From contig NZ_RSAA01000035.1 of NCBI RefSeq assembly GCF_003931915.1, positions 620,001 to 684,000 of the forward strand: a stretch of 64,000 bases of DNA. Direction: 5' to 3'. A program made the position numbers and the translations under genes. The number at the start of each line of letters is the position of its first letter. Position 1 is the stretch's first letter. The DNA is from Saccharopolyspora rhizosphaerae. GTDB lineage: Bacteria; Actinomycetota; Actinomycetes; Mycobacteriales; Pseudonocardiaceae. Positions 54,310 to 63,514 of the stretch are shown here, piece after piece. Under the pieces are notes generated by a model that was given only the letters and a program-made list of their open reading frames with translations, was not told the DNA's origin and did not search any database.

Positions 54310-54879
54310 ATGTCCACTGAAGCGGCGAAGCCGAGCCGGCGCGAGCAGATCCTGACCGCTGCGGCGGAGAAGTTCGCGCGCTCCGGCTTCCACGGTGTCG
54401 GCATCGACGACATCGGCGCTGCCGTGGGCATCTCCGGGCCCGCCCTGTACCGGCACTTCCGCAGCAAGGACGCGATGCTGGCGGAACTGCTGACCGGCAT
54501 CAGCGACCGCTTGCTGCTGGGCGGCAAGCGGCGGGTCGACGCGGCCGCGGACCCGCAGGACGCGCTGGACCGGCTGGTGCGCTGGCACGTGGAGTTCGCG
54601 CTGCACAACCCAGCGCTGATCACCGTGCACATGCGCGACCTGGACAGCCTCTCCGACCAGGAACGCCGACGGGTCCGGGAATCGCAGCGGCTCTACGTCG
54701 AGGTCTGGGTCGACGTGCTCTGCAGCGCCCGCCCGGAGCTGGACCGACCACGCGCCCGGGCCGCAGCGCACGCGGTGTTCGGCCTGATCAACTCGACACC
54801 CTTCAGCGCCCACCTCGACACCTCGGCGATGTCCCGCCTCCTGCGCAGCATGACCCGAGGCGCCATCGCCGCGGTCTAG
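54310..54879 (+). CDS. TetR-family regulator of the adjacent carboxylase operon
   Basis: A 189-residue TetR protein. The helix-turn-helix is at about 20-62 (ARSGFHGVGIDDIGAAVGIS then GPALYRHFRSKDAMLAELL). The C-terminal ligand-binding domain is helical and matches the TetR_C group seen beside mycobacterial acyl-CoA genes. Divergent from accD1 with a large palindrome in the shared promoter, so a repressor responding to an acyl-CoA intermediate is a reasonable inference. Confidence 0.92.
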   Translation: MSTEAAKPSRREQILTAAAEKFARSGFHGVGIDDIGAAVGISGPALYRHFRSKDAMLAELLTGISDRLLLGGKRRVDAAADPQDALDRLVRWHVEFALHNPALITVHMRDLDSLSDQERRRVRESQRLYVEVWVDVLCSARPELDRPRARAAAHAVFGLINSTPFSAHLDTSAMSRLLRSMTRGAIAAV

Positions 54880-55099
54880 GGCGTTCCAGGAGCCACTCCG
54901 CCGGCGGGGCCGCGGGTCCAGGTGTGGGGCAGAACCGTCACCGCCGCCGCTCCAGTTCTGCCACCCGCACCCGCTGAGCAGATCGACGCCCGCAGAAGAT
55001 CGAGCCGAGCACTCGCGGCCGATTGCGGGGGTGCTGTGCCGGGTAAAGACTGGGGGATCAGGTCGGTAGAGGTCGTTCCCCGGACTCCGGAGGGCTGGC

Positions 55100-56809
55100 A
55101 TGGCCACCACCAACATCGAACCGACGACGGTCCCGACGCGGGCCGCCACAGGCAGGCGCCCGCTCAAGGGCGCGCGGTTGGTGCCGTGGCTGAGGACCAC
55201 CGACCCCAAGGACATCGGGCAGCTCTACCTGATCACCTCGTTCGCCTTCTTCATCACCGGCGGCGCGATGGCGCTGCTGATCAGGGGCGAGCTGGCGTCG
55301 CCCGGCCTGCAGTTCCTGTCGCAGGAGCAGTACAACCAGCTGTTCACCATGCACGGCACGATCATGCTGCTGCTGTTCGCGACGCCGATCGTGTTCGGGT
55401 TCGCCAACATCGTCCTGCCGTTGCAGATCGGCGCGCCGGACGTGGCCTTCCCCCGGCTCAACGCCTTCTCCTACTGGTTGTTCCTGTTCGGCGGCCTGAT
55501 CGTGATCGGCAGCCTGCTGCTGCCCGGCGGCGCCGCCGACTTCGGGTGGACCGCCTACACACCGCTGTCGCGCGCCACGTTCTCCGCCGGCCCCGGCGGT
55601 GACCTGTGGGCCGCAGGGCTCATCGTCAGCGGTCTCGGCACGATCCTGGGCGCGGTCAACATGATCACCACCGTGATCTGCCTGCGCTGCCCCGGGATGA
55701 CCATGTTCCGGATGCCGCTGTTCACCTGGAACATCCTGGCCACCAGCATCCTGGTGCTGATGGCGTTCCCGATCTTGACCGCCGCGCTGTTCGGGCTGCT
55801 GGTGGACCGGCACCTGGGCGGGCACGTCTTCGACCCGGCGCACGGCGGGGCGATCCTGTACCAGCACCTGTTCTGGTTCTTCGGCCATCCCGAGGTCTAC
55901 ATCGTCGCGCTGCCGTTCTTCGGCATCGTGACCGAGATCCTGCCGGTGTTCAGCCGCAAGCCGCTGTTCGGCTACACGGGGCTGGTCGGCGCGACCATGG
56001 TCATCATGGGCTTGTCGGCGATCGTGTGGGCGCACCACATGTTCGCCACCGGAGCCGTGCTGCTGCCGTTCTTCTCGTTCGCGACGTTCCTGATCGCGGT
56101 GCCCACGGGCATCAAGTTCTTCAACTGGATCTGCACCATGTGGCGGGGGAGCCTGACGTTCGAGAGCCCGATGCTGTTCTCGATCGGCTTCCTGGTGACG
56201 TTCCTGCTCGGCGGGCTGACCGGCATCCTGCTGGCCTCACCGCCGCTGGACTTCCACATCCACGACACCTACTTCGTGGTGGCGCACTTCCACTACGTCC
56301 TGTTCGGGACGATCGTGTTCGCCGTGTTCGCCGGGGTGTACTACTGGTTCCCGAAGATGACCGGCCGGATGATGAACGACCGGCTGGGCAAGGTGCACTT
56401 CTGGCTGACGTTCATCGGCTTCCACACGACGTTCCTTGTCCAGCACTGGCTGGGCAACGAGGGCATGCCGCGCCGGTACGCGGACTACCTGGTCAGCGAC
56501 GGGTTCACGACCCTGAACGTGGTCTCCACCATCGGCGCGTTCATCCTCGGCGGCTCGATGCTGCCGTTCCTCTACAACGTCTTCACCAGCTACCGCTTCG
56601 GCACCCCGGTCGAGGTGGACGACCCGTGGGGGCACGCCAACTCCCTGGAGTGGGCCACCTCGTGCCCGCCGCCGCGCCACAACTTCACCGACCTGCCGCG
56701 CATCCGCTCGTCCCGGCCGGCGTTCGAACTGCACTACCCGCACATGTCGGACCGGTTGGAGTCCGAGGCGCACGCGTGGGCACGCCGCAAGATCACCCCG
56801 AACGACTGA
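55100..56809 (+). CDS. ctaD: Cytochrome c oxidase subunit I
   Basis: The 569-residue haem-copper oxidase catalytic subunit, with about 12 membrane helices. Motifs: the low-spin haem His in [12 protein letters not shown], the CuB His-Tyr crosslink motif [14 protein letters not shown], the CuB pair [11 protein letters not shown], the K-channel region, and the haem ligands in [13 protein letters not shown]. The C-terminal tail ([12 protein letters not shown]) is typical of actinobacterial aa3 enzymes. ATG 55100 has GGAGGGCT upstream. Other ctaC/ctaE-qcr genes are not adjacent, as is usual for ctaD in actinobacteria. Confidence 0.97.
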   Translation: MATTNIEPTTVPTRAATGRRPLKGARLVPWLRTTDPKDIGQLYLITSFAFFITGGAMALLIRGELASPGLQFLSQEQYNQLFTMHGTIMLLLFATPIVFGFANIVLPLQIGAPDVAFPRLNAFSYWLFLFGGLIVIGSLLLPGGAADFGWTAYTPLSRATFSAGPGGDLWAAGLIVSGLGTILGAVNMITTVICLRCPGMTMFRMPLFTWNILATSILVLMAFPILTAALFGLLVDRHLGGHVFDPAHGGAILYQHLFWFFGHPEVYIVALPFFGIVTEILPVFSRKPLFGYTGLVGATMVIMGLSAIVWAHHMFATGAVLLPFFSFATFLIAVPTGIKFFNWICTMWRGSLTFESPMLFSIGFLVTFLLGGLTGILLASPPLDFHIHDTYFVVAHFHYVLFGTIVFAVFAGVYYWFPKMTGRMMNDRLGKVHFWLTFIGFHTTFLVQHWLGNEGMPRRYADYLVSDGFTTLNVVSTIGAFILGGSMLPFLYNVFTSYRFGTPVEVDDPWGHANSLEWATSCPPPRHNFTDLPRIRSSRPAFELHYPHMSDRLESEAHAWARRKITPND

Positions 56810-56811
56810 TC

Positions 56812-56841
56812 CGCCCAACCCGGAGCGCCGCCGGTTGGGCG
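56812..56841 (+). terminator. Hairpin terminator after ctaD
   Basis: CGCCCAACC (56812-56820) pairs perfectly with GGTTGGGCG (56833-56841), just after the ctaD stop. The remaining gap to 57094 shows no gene. Confidence 0.6.
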
Positions 56842-57094
56842 CTCCGCACCGCGTGGTTCCACAGTGGACGAGAGCGCTGCCCCGAACGGGTTGTACCTGC
56901 AGTGGCGCGGTTCATACTCGATCGAGGAACAGGCCCGACCCCCCGTACTGTTGAACGTGGGCAGAGAGCGGTCGTGGGCGCCGGACTGAATCGTTCACGT
57001 CACCACGCGAAGGCGCCGATCGCCTGATCCCTCGCCGTGCAGTGCAGCGCGTGCGGAGCAGACCACACCACTTCACCACACACGGGAGACTTCC

Positions 57095-58315
57095 TTGCCC
57101 ATTGCCCTGTTGGCGCTGGCCATCGCCGCATTCGGCATCGGAACGACCGAGTTCGTGATGATGGGGCTGCTGCCTGAAGTGGCCACCGACCTGCAGGTGT
57201 CGATCCCCGGCGCCGGTGGGTACATCTCGCTGTACGCGCTCGGCGTCGTCATCGGTGCACCCGTGCTGACCATGTTCGGCCTCCGCGCCCGCCGCAAGAC
57301 CATGCTGCTGTCCATGCTCGTGCTGTTCACCGTCGGCAACCTGTTCTCCGCCTTCGCGATGAACCACGACACGCTGCTGGTCGCCCGGTTCATCTCCGGC
57401 CTGCCGCACGGTGCGTTCTTCGGCATCGGCGCTGTCGTGGCCGCTGGTCTGGTCGCCGCCGACCGGCGCGGTCAGGCCATCTCGATGATGTTCATCGGCT
57501 TGACCGTCGCCAACATCGTCGGCGTGCCGCTCGGCACCCTGCTCGGCCACGCGCTCGGCTGGCGCTGGGCCTTCGGCCTCGTCGCGGTGATCGGCGTGCT
57601 CGCGCTCGCGGCCGTGTCGGTGCTGGTGCCCAAGCAGGCCAAGCCCACCGAGGTCAGCCTGCGCGGTGAGCTGCGCGCGTTCCGCCGCCCGCAGGTGTGG
57701 ATCGCCTTCGCCGTCGTCGTGTTCGGCTTCGCCGCGATCTTCTCCTTCTACAGCTACATCAAGCCCGTGCTCACCGATGTGACCGGCTACAGCCCGACCG
57801 CCGTGACCCCGCTGCTGGCCGTGTTCGGCGTCGGCATGACCGTCGGCACCGCCCTGGGCGGCCGCCTGGCCGACCGGGCGCCGCTGAAGACGCTGTGCGT
57901 GGGCATCTCCGCACTGGCCGTCTCGCTGGCGGTGTTCGCGCTGACCGCGCAAAACCCGATCATGGCTCCGCTCATGGTCTTCCTGATCGGCGCCACCGGG
58001 TTCACCGCGATCCCGAGCATCCAGGCGCGGATCCTGGACCAGGCCAAGGAGGCCCCGGCCCTGGGTTCGGCGAGCATCCAGTCCACCTTCAACATCGCCA
58101 ACTCGCTGGGTGCCTACCTGGGCGGCGTGGTCATCGCGGCCGGCTTCGGCCTGGTGTCGCCGAGCTGGATCGGCGCGCTGCTGGCGCTGGTCGGACTGGG
58201 CTTCGCGGTGCTCTCGGGCGTGCTGGACCGCCGCCCGAAGCGCAACGAGGTCGTCGCCTCGCACCAGGCCCGGACCGCGACGGCTTCGAACGCGGAAGCC
58301 GAGATGTCCGCCTGA
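57095..58315 (+). CDS. MFS exporter, DHA1 (AraJ-like) type
   Basis: A 406-residue 12-helix major facilitator. It begins MPIALLALAIAAFGIGTTEF and has motif A-like MFGLRARRKTMLL. The GTTEFVMMGLLPEVATDLQV hallmark of the AraJ/Cmr group is present, as is the second-half motif GGRLADRAPLKTL. The TTG at 57095 is accepted as start because GGGAGA lies six bases upstream and homologues begin here. Likely exports a drug or sugar; not determinable. Paralogous to the broken MFS at 44111. Confidence 0.9.
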   Translation: MPIALLALAIAAFGIGTTEFVMMGLLPEVATDLQVSIPGAGGYISLYALGVVIGAPVLTMFGLRARRKTMLLSMLVLFTVGNLFSAFAMNHDTLLVARFISGLPHGAFFGIGAVVAAGLVAADRRGQAISMMFIGLTVANIVGVPLGTLLGHALGWRWAFGLVAVIGVLALAAVSVLVPKQAKPTEVSLRGELRAFRRPQVWIAFAVVVFGFAAIFSFYSYIKPVLTDVTGYSPTAVTPLLAVFGVGMTVGTALGGRLADRAPLKTLCVGISALAVSLAVFALTAQNPIMAPLMVFLIGATGFTAIPSIQARILDQAKEAPALGSASIQSTFNIANSLGAYLGGVVIAAGFGLVSPSWIGALLALVGLGFAVLSGVLDRRPKRNEVVASHQARTATASNAEAEMSA

Positions 58316-58432
58316 TCTGCGGTTGCCCAGCTCACACGAGTGCTCTGGAATGCAGGTGTGGCTGCCTCGGTTCCAGCCGGTGGGGGCCGCTGTGGCCAGA
58401 CCAATCCCGAACTCGGTGGAGGAAACACCCAC

Positions 58433-59257
58433 ATGACTCAGGTTCCGAACGTCACGCTGAACACCGGTGCTTCGATGCCTCAGCTGGGGTACGGCGTCTT
58501 CCAGGTCCCGGCCGACGAGGTCATCGCTCCGGTCCGCGCAGCGCTGGACGCCGGGTACCGCAGCATCGACACCGCGAAGGTGTACGGCAACGAGGAGGGC
58601 GTGGGCAAGGCCATCGCCGACTCGGGCGTCAACCGCGAGGACCTGTTCGTCACCACCAAGCTGTGGAACGACGACCAGGGCTACGACAGCACGGTGAAGG
58701 CCTTCGACGCGAGCCTCGCCCGGCTCGGCCTCGACTACGTGGACCTCTACCTGATCCACTGGCCCGTGCCCAGCAAGGACCTCTACGTGGAGACCTGGAA
58801 GGCCTTCCAGGAGATCTACAAGAGCGGCCGCGCCAAGGCGATCGGTGTCTCGAACTTCCAGATCCAGCACCTGCGCCGGCTCTTCGAGGAGACCGACGTC
58901 GTGCCGGCGCTGAACCAGATCGAGCTGCACCCGAACCTGCCGCAGGCCGAGCTGCGCGCCTTCCACACCGAGCACGGCATCATCACCGAGGCGTGGAGCC
59001 CGCTGGGCCGCAACAACGGCCTGCTGGACAGCGCCACCATCACCAACCTGGCGGAGAAGTACGGCAAGACGCCGGCTCAGATCGTGCTGCGCTGGCACGT
59101 CGAACTGGGCAACGTGACCATCCCGAAGTCGGTCACGCCTTCCCGCATCGAGGAGAACATCGAGGTCTTCGACTTCGAGCTCGCCCAGGACGACATCAAG
59201 GCGATCACCGCGCTGGAGAACGGCGTCCGCGTCGGCCCGCACCCGGAGGAGATGTGA
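58433..59257 (+). CDS. Aldo/keto reductase (2,5-diketo-gluconate reductase type)
   Basis: A 274-residue NADPH-dependent TIM-barrel oxidoreductase. The catalytic tetrad is Asp in SIDTAKVYGNEEGVG, the Tyr of the same segment, Lys in FVTTKLWNDDQGYDS and His in YLIHWPVP. The NADPH-binding motif IPKSVTPSRIEENIEVFDF is near the C-terminus. ATG 58433 has GGAGG 11 bases upstream. It lies 117 bases after the MFS gene, possibly on the same transcript. The carbonyl substrate is unknown. Confidence 0.92.
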   Translation: MTQVPNVTLNTGASMPQLGYGVFQVPADEVIAPVRAALDAGYRSIDTAKVYGNEEGVGKAIADSGVNREDLFVTTKLWNDDQGYDSTVKAFDASLARLGLDYVDLYLIHWPVPSKDLYVETWKAFQEIYKSGRAKAIGVSNFQIQHLRRLFEETDVVPALNQIELHPNLPQAELRAFHTEHGIITEAWSPLGRNNGLLDSATITNLAEKYGKTPAQIVLRWHVELGNVTIPKSVTPSRIEENIEVFDFELAQDDIKAITALENGVRVGPHPEEM

Positions 59258-59280
59258 CCCGGCGCTGCAGCTGAGCGCGC

Positions 59281-59313
59281 GAAGGGCCCTCGACCACCCG
59301 GTCGGGGGCCTTC
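59281..59313. terminator. Hairpin between convergent genes
   Basis: GAAGG.CCC.CGACC (59281-59295) faces GGTCGGGGGCCTTC (59300-59313), an imperfect 13-14-bp stem, between the aldo/keto reductase and the FAD monooxygenase genes. Confidence 0.6.
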
Positions 59314-59320
59314 CTGCTGC

Positions 59321-60472
59321 TCAGGCCACGCGCAGGCCGGGCTTGGCGGCCAGCGAGTGCAGCACGTTGCTGCCCGAGCGCAGCGACACGACCTGGCTGT
59401 GGGTGGCCAGCCAGCCGGGGAACCGGGCCAGCCGCTGGATGGGGGTGCGCCGCTGCGCAGAGGTCAGGGCTGCGGTGCGCGAGACCTTGAGGACCCGCGG
59501 GCGGCGTTCGAACTCGTAGGCGCGCAGCCGCTCGGCCAGGGAACCCGTGGTGTCGGCCATGTACTGGGTGAGCAGCCAGGCGTCTTCCATGGTCTGGTTG
59601 GCGGCCTGGGCGACCGCGGGCGGCATGGCGTGCACGGCGTCGCCGAGCAGCGTGGTGCGCGCGCCGCCCCAGACGTGCGGGACCTTGTGCCGGATGTGCG
59701 GGAAGAAGCCCAGGTCGTCATCGGTGACCGAGGCCAGCAACGCCTCGACCGGCTCCGGCCAGCCGCGGAACAGCTCGCGCAGCTCGGCGACGGTGAAGAC
59801 CCGGTCGCCCTCCTTCCACGGCATGTCGAACCACCAGTGCAGCAGTCCGCCGCCGGTGGGGATGAGCCCGCAGTGCGCGTTGCGGCCGGCGATGTTGAGG
59901 GTCTGCCTCCCCTGCGCGACGGGCAGGTCGCTGCGGGTCAGCCCCTGCCAGCTGGCCCAGCCGGTGGGCCTGGCGGACTCGCCGCCGAGAACCTGCTTGC
60001 GCACCACCGAGCGCTGCCCGTCGGCGCCGATGAGCACGTCACCGGTGGCGCTGGTGCCGTCGGCGAAGTCCACCCGGACGTGGTCGGGGCGCTCGGTGAC
60101 GGCGACGCAGCGGCGGCCGAACTGGATCGCCCCGGCGGGCAGCGACTCGGCCATCTCGGCGATGAGCCTGCGGCGCGGGATCTGCACGGTCGGCGAACCG
60201 AGCCGTTCGGTGACCTCGTCGAGGTCGGCTTCCCACAGCAACCGGCCGGATTCGGTGAGTGACCGGAGGCTGTGCAGCTGGTGCCCGCGACCGGTGATGT
60301 CGACGCCCAGCTCGCGCAGCGCGGCGGTGCCGTTGCTCCACACCGTGATGCCGGCCCCGGAGGTCCGCAGGGCGTCGTGGTGCTCGAAAACCTGCACGTC
60401 ATGGCCTTGGCCGAGCAATCCGCTGGCGATTGCGAGTCCCCCGACTCCGGCTCCGATCACGAGAACTCGCAT
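59321..60472 (-). CDS. FAD-dependent aromatic monooxygenase-like protein
   Basis: A 383-residue PHBH-family (group A) flavoprotein. The FAD Rossmann motif is at the N-terminus (MRVLVIGAGVGGLAIASGL). A DG motif (DVLIGADGQRSVVRKQVLG) is near residue 150, and the GD motif (TTLLGDAVHAMPPAVAQAAN) near 285. ATG 60472 is preferred because GGAG lies seven bases upstream; ATG 60481 is in frame. No aromatic-catabolic genes are adjacent, so the substrate is unknown. It is divergent from the MetE-like gene. Confidence 0.9.
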   Translation of the reverse strand: MRVLVIGAGVGGLAIASGLLGQGHDVQVFEHHDALRTSGAGITVWSNGTAALRELGVDITGRGHQLHSLRSLTESGRLLWEADLDEVTERLGSPTVQIPRRRLIAEMAESLPAGAIQFGRRCVAVTERPDHVRVDFADGTSATGDVLIGADGQRSVVRKQVLGGESARPTGWASWQGLTRSDLPVAQGRQTLNIAGRNAHCGLIPTGGGLLHWWFDMPWKEGDRVFTVAELRELFRGWPEPVEALLASVTDDDLGFFPHIRHKVPHVWGGARTTLLGDAVHAMPPAVAQAANQTMEDAWLLTQYMADTTGSLAERLRAYEFERRPRVLKVSRTAALTSAQRRTPIQRLARFPGWLATHSQVVSLRSGSNVLHSLAAKPGLRVA

Positions 60473-60526
60473 CGTCTCCATCCGTCATCCCCGACACCCG
60501 TGGCCGCCTCGATTTTATCCACTCGA

Positions 60527-60538
60527 CGGTATGTACCG
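60527..60538. promoter_or_regulatory. CGGTA-TG-TACCG palindrome, candidate operator
   Basis: A near-perfect 12-base palindrome in the divergent promoter region (60473-60637) of the FAD monooxygenase and MetE-like genes. Its regulator is not encoded next to it. Confidence 0.35.
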
Positions 60539-60637
60539 AATTGTCCTTGGTCACACGCCGTGAACGGCCGCGCGCCCTGGAGCGCACGAGTTCCCGGAAG
60601 ATGGAAACGTGCCTAGGCACGCCGGAGGCCGAGAACT

Positions 60638-61771
60638 ATGTTGCGTGCCATGAGCCCACGTGTTGCACCACCGTTCCGGGCCGACCACGTCGGCAGCCTG
60701 CTCCGTCCCCAGCGCCTGCTGGAGGCCCGTGACTCGCACGCGGCCGGCCGGATCGACGACGCCGAGCTGCGCGCCATCGAGGACGAGTCGATCACCCAGG
60801 TCGTCACGATGCAGGAGGACGTCGGCCTGCAGAGCGCCACCGACGGCGAGTTCCGCCGCAGCTCCTGGCACATGGACTTCCTCTACCAGCTGGACGGCGT
60901 CGAACGCGTCGACGACAACAGCCTGAAGGTCCAGTTCCACAACGACCAGGGCGACATCGAGTTCGTCACCCCTGACCTCAAGGTCAACGACAAGATCAAG
61001 CTCCCCAAGACGATCTTCGAGGACGCCTTCAACTTCCTGGCCTCGAAGACCACCAAGAACACGCCGAAGCTGACCATCCCCTCGCCGGGCATGCTCACCT
61101 ACCGGGGCGGGCCCGCGGCCGTCGACTCCACGGTCTACCCGGACCTGGAGCAGTTCCGCGCCGACCTGGCCGCCGCCTACCGCGCGGAGGTGCGCGCGCT
61201 GGCCGACCTGGGCTGCCACTACCTGCAGCTCGACGACACCAGCCTGGCGTACCTCAACGACCCCAAGCAGCGCGAGATGCTCAACGCCCGGGGCGAGGAC
61301 GGCGACACCGCGCACATCAAGGACATCGAGCTGATCAACGAGTCGCTGCGCGGGCGTCCGGACACGCTGACGGTGACCACCCACATGTGCCGGGGCAACT
61401 TCCGGTCGTCCTGGGTCGCCGAGGGCGGCTACGACTTCGTCGCCGAGGCGCTGTTCAACCAGCTCGAGGTCGACGGCTTCTTCATGGAGTTCGACGACGA
61501 GCGCTCGGGCGGCTTCGCCCCGCTGCGCCACGTGCCCAAGGGCAAGTACGTGGTGCTCGGGCTGGTCACGACCAAGCGCGGTGAGCTGGAGTCCAAGGAC
61601 GAGCTCAAGCGCCGCATCGACGAGGCCGCCAAGTACGTCGACCTCGACCAGCTGTGCCTGTCCCCGCAGTGCGGGTTCGCCTCGACCAAGGACGGCAACG
61701 CGCTGACCTACGAGGAAGAGGTCGCCAAGCTGCGCCTGATCGTGGAAACGGCCCAGGAGGTCTGGGGCTGA
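60638..61771 (+). CDS. MetE C-terminal-domain-like methyltransferase (YxjG/YxjH type)
   Basis: A 377-residue cobalamin-independent methionine synthase-family protein lacking the N-terminal half of MetE. It begins FRADHVGSLLRPQRLLEARD. Zinc and substrate residues are visible in LGCHYLQLDDTSLAYL, VTTHMCRGNFRSSWVAEGGY (His and Cys) and LCLSPQCGFASTKDGN (second Cys). The family includes methyltransferases using methylcobalamin or other donors for homocysteine; some catabolise other thiol substrates. ATG 60638 has GGAGG about 10 bases upstream. Confidence 0.88.
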   Translation: MLRAMSPRVAPPFRADHVGSLLRPQRLLEARDSHAAGRIDDAELRAIEDESITQVVTMQEDVGLQSATDGEFRRSSWHMDFLYQLDGVERVDDNSLKVQFHNDQGDIEFVTPDLKVNDKIKLPKTIFEDAFNFLASKTTKNTPKLTIPSPGMLTYRGGPAAVDSTVYPDLEQFRADLAAAYRAEVRALADLGCHYLQLDDTSLAYLNDPKQREMLNARGEDGDTAHIKDIELINESLRGRPDTLTVTTHMCRGNFRSSWVAEGGYDFVAEALFNQLEVDGFFMEFDDERSGGFAPLRHVPKGKYVVLGLVTTKRGELESKDELKRRIDEAAKYVDLDQLCLSPQCGFASTKDGNALTYEEEVAKLRLIVETAQEVWG

Positions 61772-61776
61772 GCGGT

Positions 61777-61807
61777 CTGCGGGCGGTTGCGGTGCAGCCG
61801 CCCGCAG
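61777..61807. terminator. Bidirectional hairpin terminator
   Basis: CTGCGGGCGG (61777-61786) pairs perfectly with CCGCCCGCAG (61798-61807), between the MetE-like gene and the small convergent gene. Confidence 0.65.
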
Positions 61808-61808
61808 C

Positions 61809-62009
61809 TCAGGCCGCTTCTTCGAGGAAGCGGCCTGCGACGAGTCCGGGTTCTTCGGCGCCGTCGAACCTCACCCAGAGGACCGGCCCTTCGAAGACCT
61901 GCGGGAGGCCGGTGGCCATCTCCACCACCGTGCCCTCCTGATCACGGAACCGGCCGAACGTGGCACGCACCCGCACGCCTGGTTCAAACGGGCTCGATGA
62001 TTGCTCCAT
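61809..62009 (-). CDS. Small SH3-like barrel protein
   Basis: A 66-residue protein, beta-rich with a KOW/SH3-like pattern: FEPGVRVRATFGRFRDQEG, TVVEMATG, GPVLWVRFDGAEEPGLVAG. Function unknown. ATG 62009 is the clear start; longer in-frame extensions overlap the divergent YigZ gene. Stop lies directly against the hairpin at 61807. Confidence 0.65.
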   Translation of the reverse strand: MEQSSSPFEPGVRVRATFGRFRDQEGTVVEMATGLPQVFEGPVLWVRFDGAEEPGLVAGRFLEEAA

Positions 62010-62124
62010 GAGGGTGGACGGTACGTGCCGGGACCGACAGGCCGGAAATCGCCCGGCCCTTCTATGGAAATCCCCACACGGCCGGCGGCGGGCCCCAGGT
62101 GGGAAGATGCCCTGGGGAGGGTTG

Positions 62125-62739
62125 ATGCGGACGATCAAGCGGTCGGGTGAGCACGAGATCGAGGTGCGCAAGTCGCGGTTCCTCTGCTCGCTGGCGCGGG
62201 TGACCGAGGAGTCCGAGGCGCGGGAGTTCATCCAGCTCCAGCGCAAGAGCCACCACGACGCCCGGCACCACTGCTCGGCGTTCGTGCTCGGGGACTCCGG
62301 CGAGATCCAGAAGTCCAGCGATGACGGCGAACCCGCGGGCACGGCCGGCGTGCCGATGTTGGAAGTGCTGCGCCGCAACGAGATCACCAACACCGTCGCC
62401 GTGGTCACCCGTTACTTCGGCGGGGTGCTGCTGGGCGCCGGCGGGCTGGTCCGCGCCTACGGCGGCGCGGTGTCGGAAGCGCTCGAGCACGTCGGCACGC
62501 TGGAGCGCCGACCCGTCCGCGTGCTGCTGGTCGAGACCGATCACGTGCTCGCGGGCAAGCTCGACAACGACATGCGGTCAGCCGGCTACCAAGTCGCGGA
62601 CACGTCCTACGACGCCGCCGTCCGCTTCCACGTCAACGTCCCGGTCGAGCAGGTCGAGACCTTCCACGCCTGGCTCGCCGAGAACACCGGCGGCGCCGCG
62701 CACGCCGCAGAAGGCCCCCTCATCCACGCCGAGCTCTGA
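62125..62739 (+). CDS. YigZ/IMPACT-family protein
   Basis: A 204-residue UPF0029/IMPACT-family protein. The hallmark is HHDARHHCSAFVLGDSGEIQKSSDDGEPAGTAG-type sequence in the first domain and RYFGGVLLGAGGLVRAYGGAV after it. The C-terminal ferredoxin-like domain (VEQVETFHAWLAENTGG) is present. The family is conserved but its biochemical role is unsettled; eukaryotic IMPACT modulates the Gcn2 stress response. ATG 62125 has GGGGAGGG immediately upstream. Confidence 0.92.
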   Translation: MRTIKRSGEHEIEVRKSRFLCSLARVTEESEAREFIQLQRKSHHDARHHCSAFVLGDSGEIQKSSDDGEPAGTAGVPMLEVLRRNEITNTVAVVTRYFGGVLLGAGGLVRAYGGAVSEALEHVGTLERRPVRVLLVETDHVLAGKLDNDMRSAGYQVADTSYDAAVRFHVNVPVEQVETFHAWLAENTGGAAHAAEGPLIHAEL

Positions 62740-62824
62740 GCCACTCCGGTCCGCGGATGAGCTGCTGTTCCCGGGGTGGGACTCCGCTCGCACCGCCACG
62801 CAGACCAACTCCTTCGCAGGTGGC

Positions 62825-63397
62825 TCACGCAACGAGGCTTGCTCCTGCTGCCTTGGGTGAGGGCGGTGGTGGTGGGCGCTTGCCGCGGGGTTTGCTGGCG
62901 AAGGCTGCGATCGTGCCGATGAGGGCACCGAAGAGGAGGCCGGCGATCACGTCGTGCGGGTAGTGCACGCCGATGAACACCCGCAGGAACGCCTCCAACA
63001 GGGCCACCACGGCGACGACGGCGGCGGCCCGGCGCCACAGCACCGCTGTGGTCACCGCGAACGCGGCCGCCGAGGCCGAGTGCCCGCTCGGCAGCGACCA
63101 GACCCCGACCTCGTCGCAGAGCTCGACCGTGCGCACCGGGTGGGCCCGGCACGGGCGCGCCTGCTTGAGGAGGTCCTTGACCGGGCCGGTGAGCACCCAC
63201 GCGGCGCCACCGGAGATCAGGATCGCCAGGAGGGCTCGTGCTCGCCGGTCCACCCGCCACCACACGAACCCGGCGACGGGGATGAACGCCAGCAGCAGGG
63301 CGTCGGTGAGGAAGAGGGCGAGGGCCTGCACCCAGCCGGGCGAGGCGGCGCCCCAACCGGCGATGAGGCGGTACAGATCAGCGCTGAGCTCCACCAC
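62825..63397 (-). CDS. PAP2-family membrane phosphatase
   Basis: A membrane-bound lipid phosphatase-like protein of about 190 residues with five or six helices. The three PAP2 motifs are intact: KDLLKQARPC (motif 1, K-x6-RP), SLPSGHSASAAAFAV (motif 2) and RVFIGVHYPHDVIAG (motif 3). Likely dephosphorylates an isoprenoid or phosphatidic lipid at the outer face. Start is uncertain among GTG 63403, 63397 and 63394; a TAGGGT -10-like element lies just upstream. The basic, proline-rich C-terminus is cytoplasmic. Confidence 0.9.
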   Translation of the reverse strand: MVELSADLYRLIAGWGAASPGWVQALALFLTDALLLAFIPVAGFVWWRVDRRARALLAILISGGAAWVLTGPVKDLLKQARPCRAHPVRTVELCDEVGVWSLPSGHSASAAAFAVTTAVLWRRAAAVVAVVALLEAFLRVFIGVHYPHDVIAGLLFGALIGTIAAFASKPRGKRPPPPPSPKAAGASLVA

Positions 63398-63514
63398 ATC
63401 CACCCTAGCGGGCGTCCACAGCGGTCCGCCGGAGCTGATCACCCCATCACACGATCCGGCAGCCGGTGCCGGGGTGTACTACTGGAACAGGTGATCTCGA
63501 CAGGAGGTTTCGCG

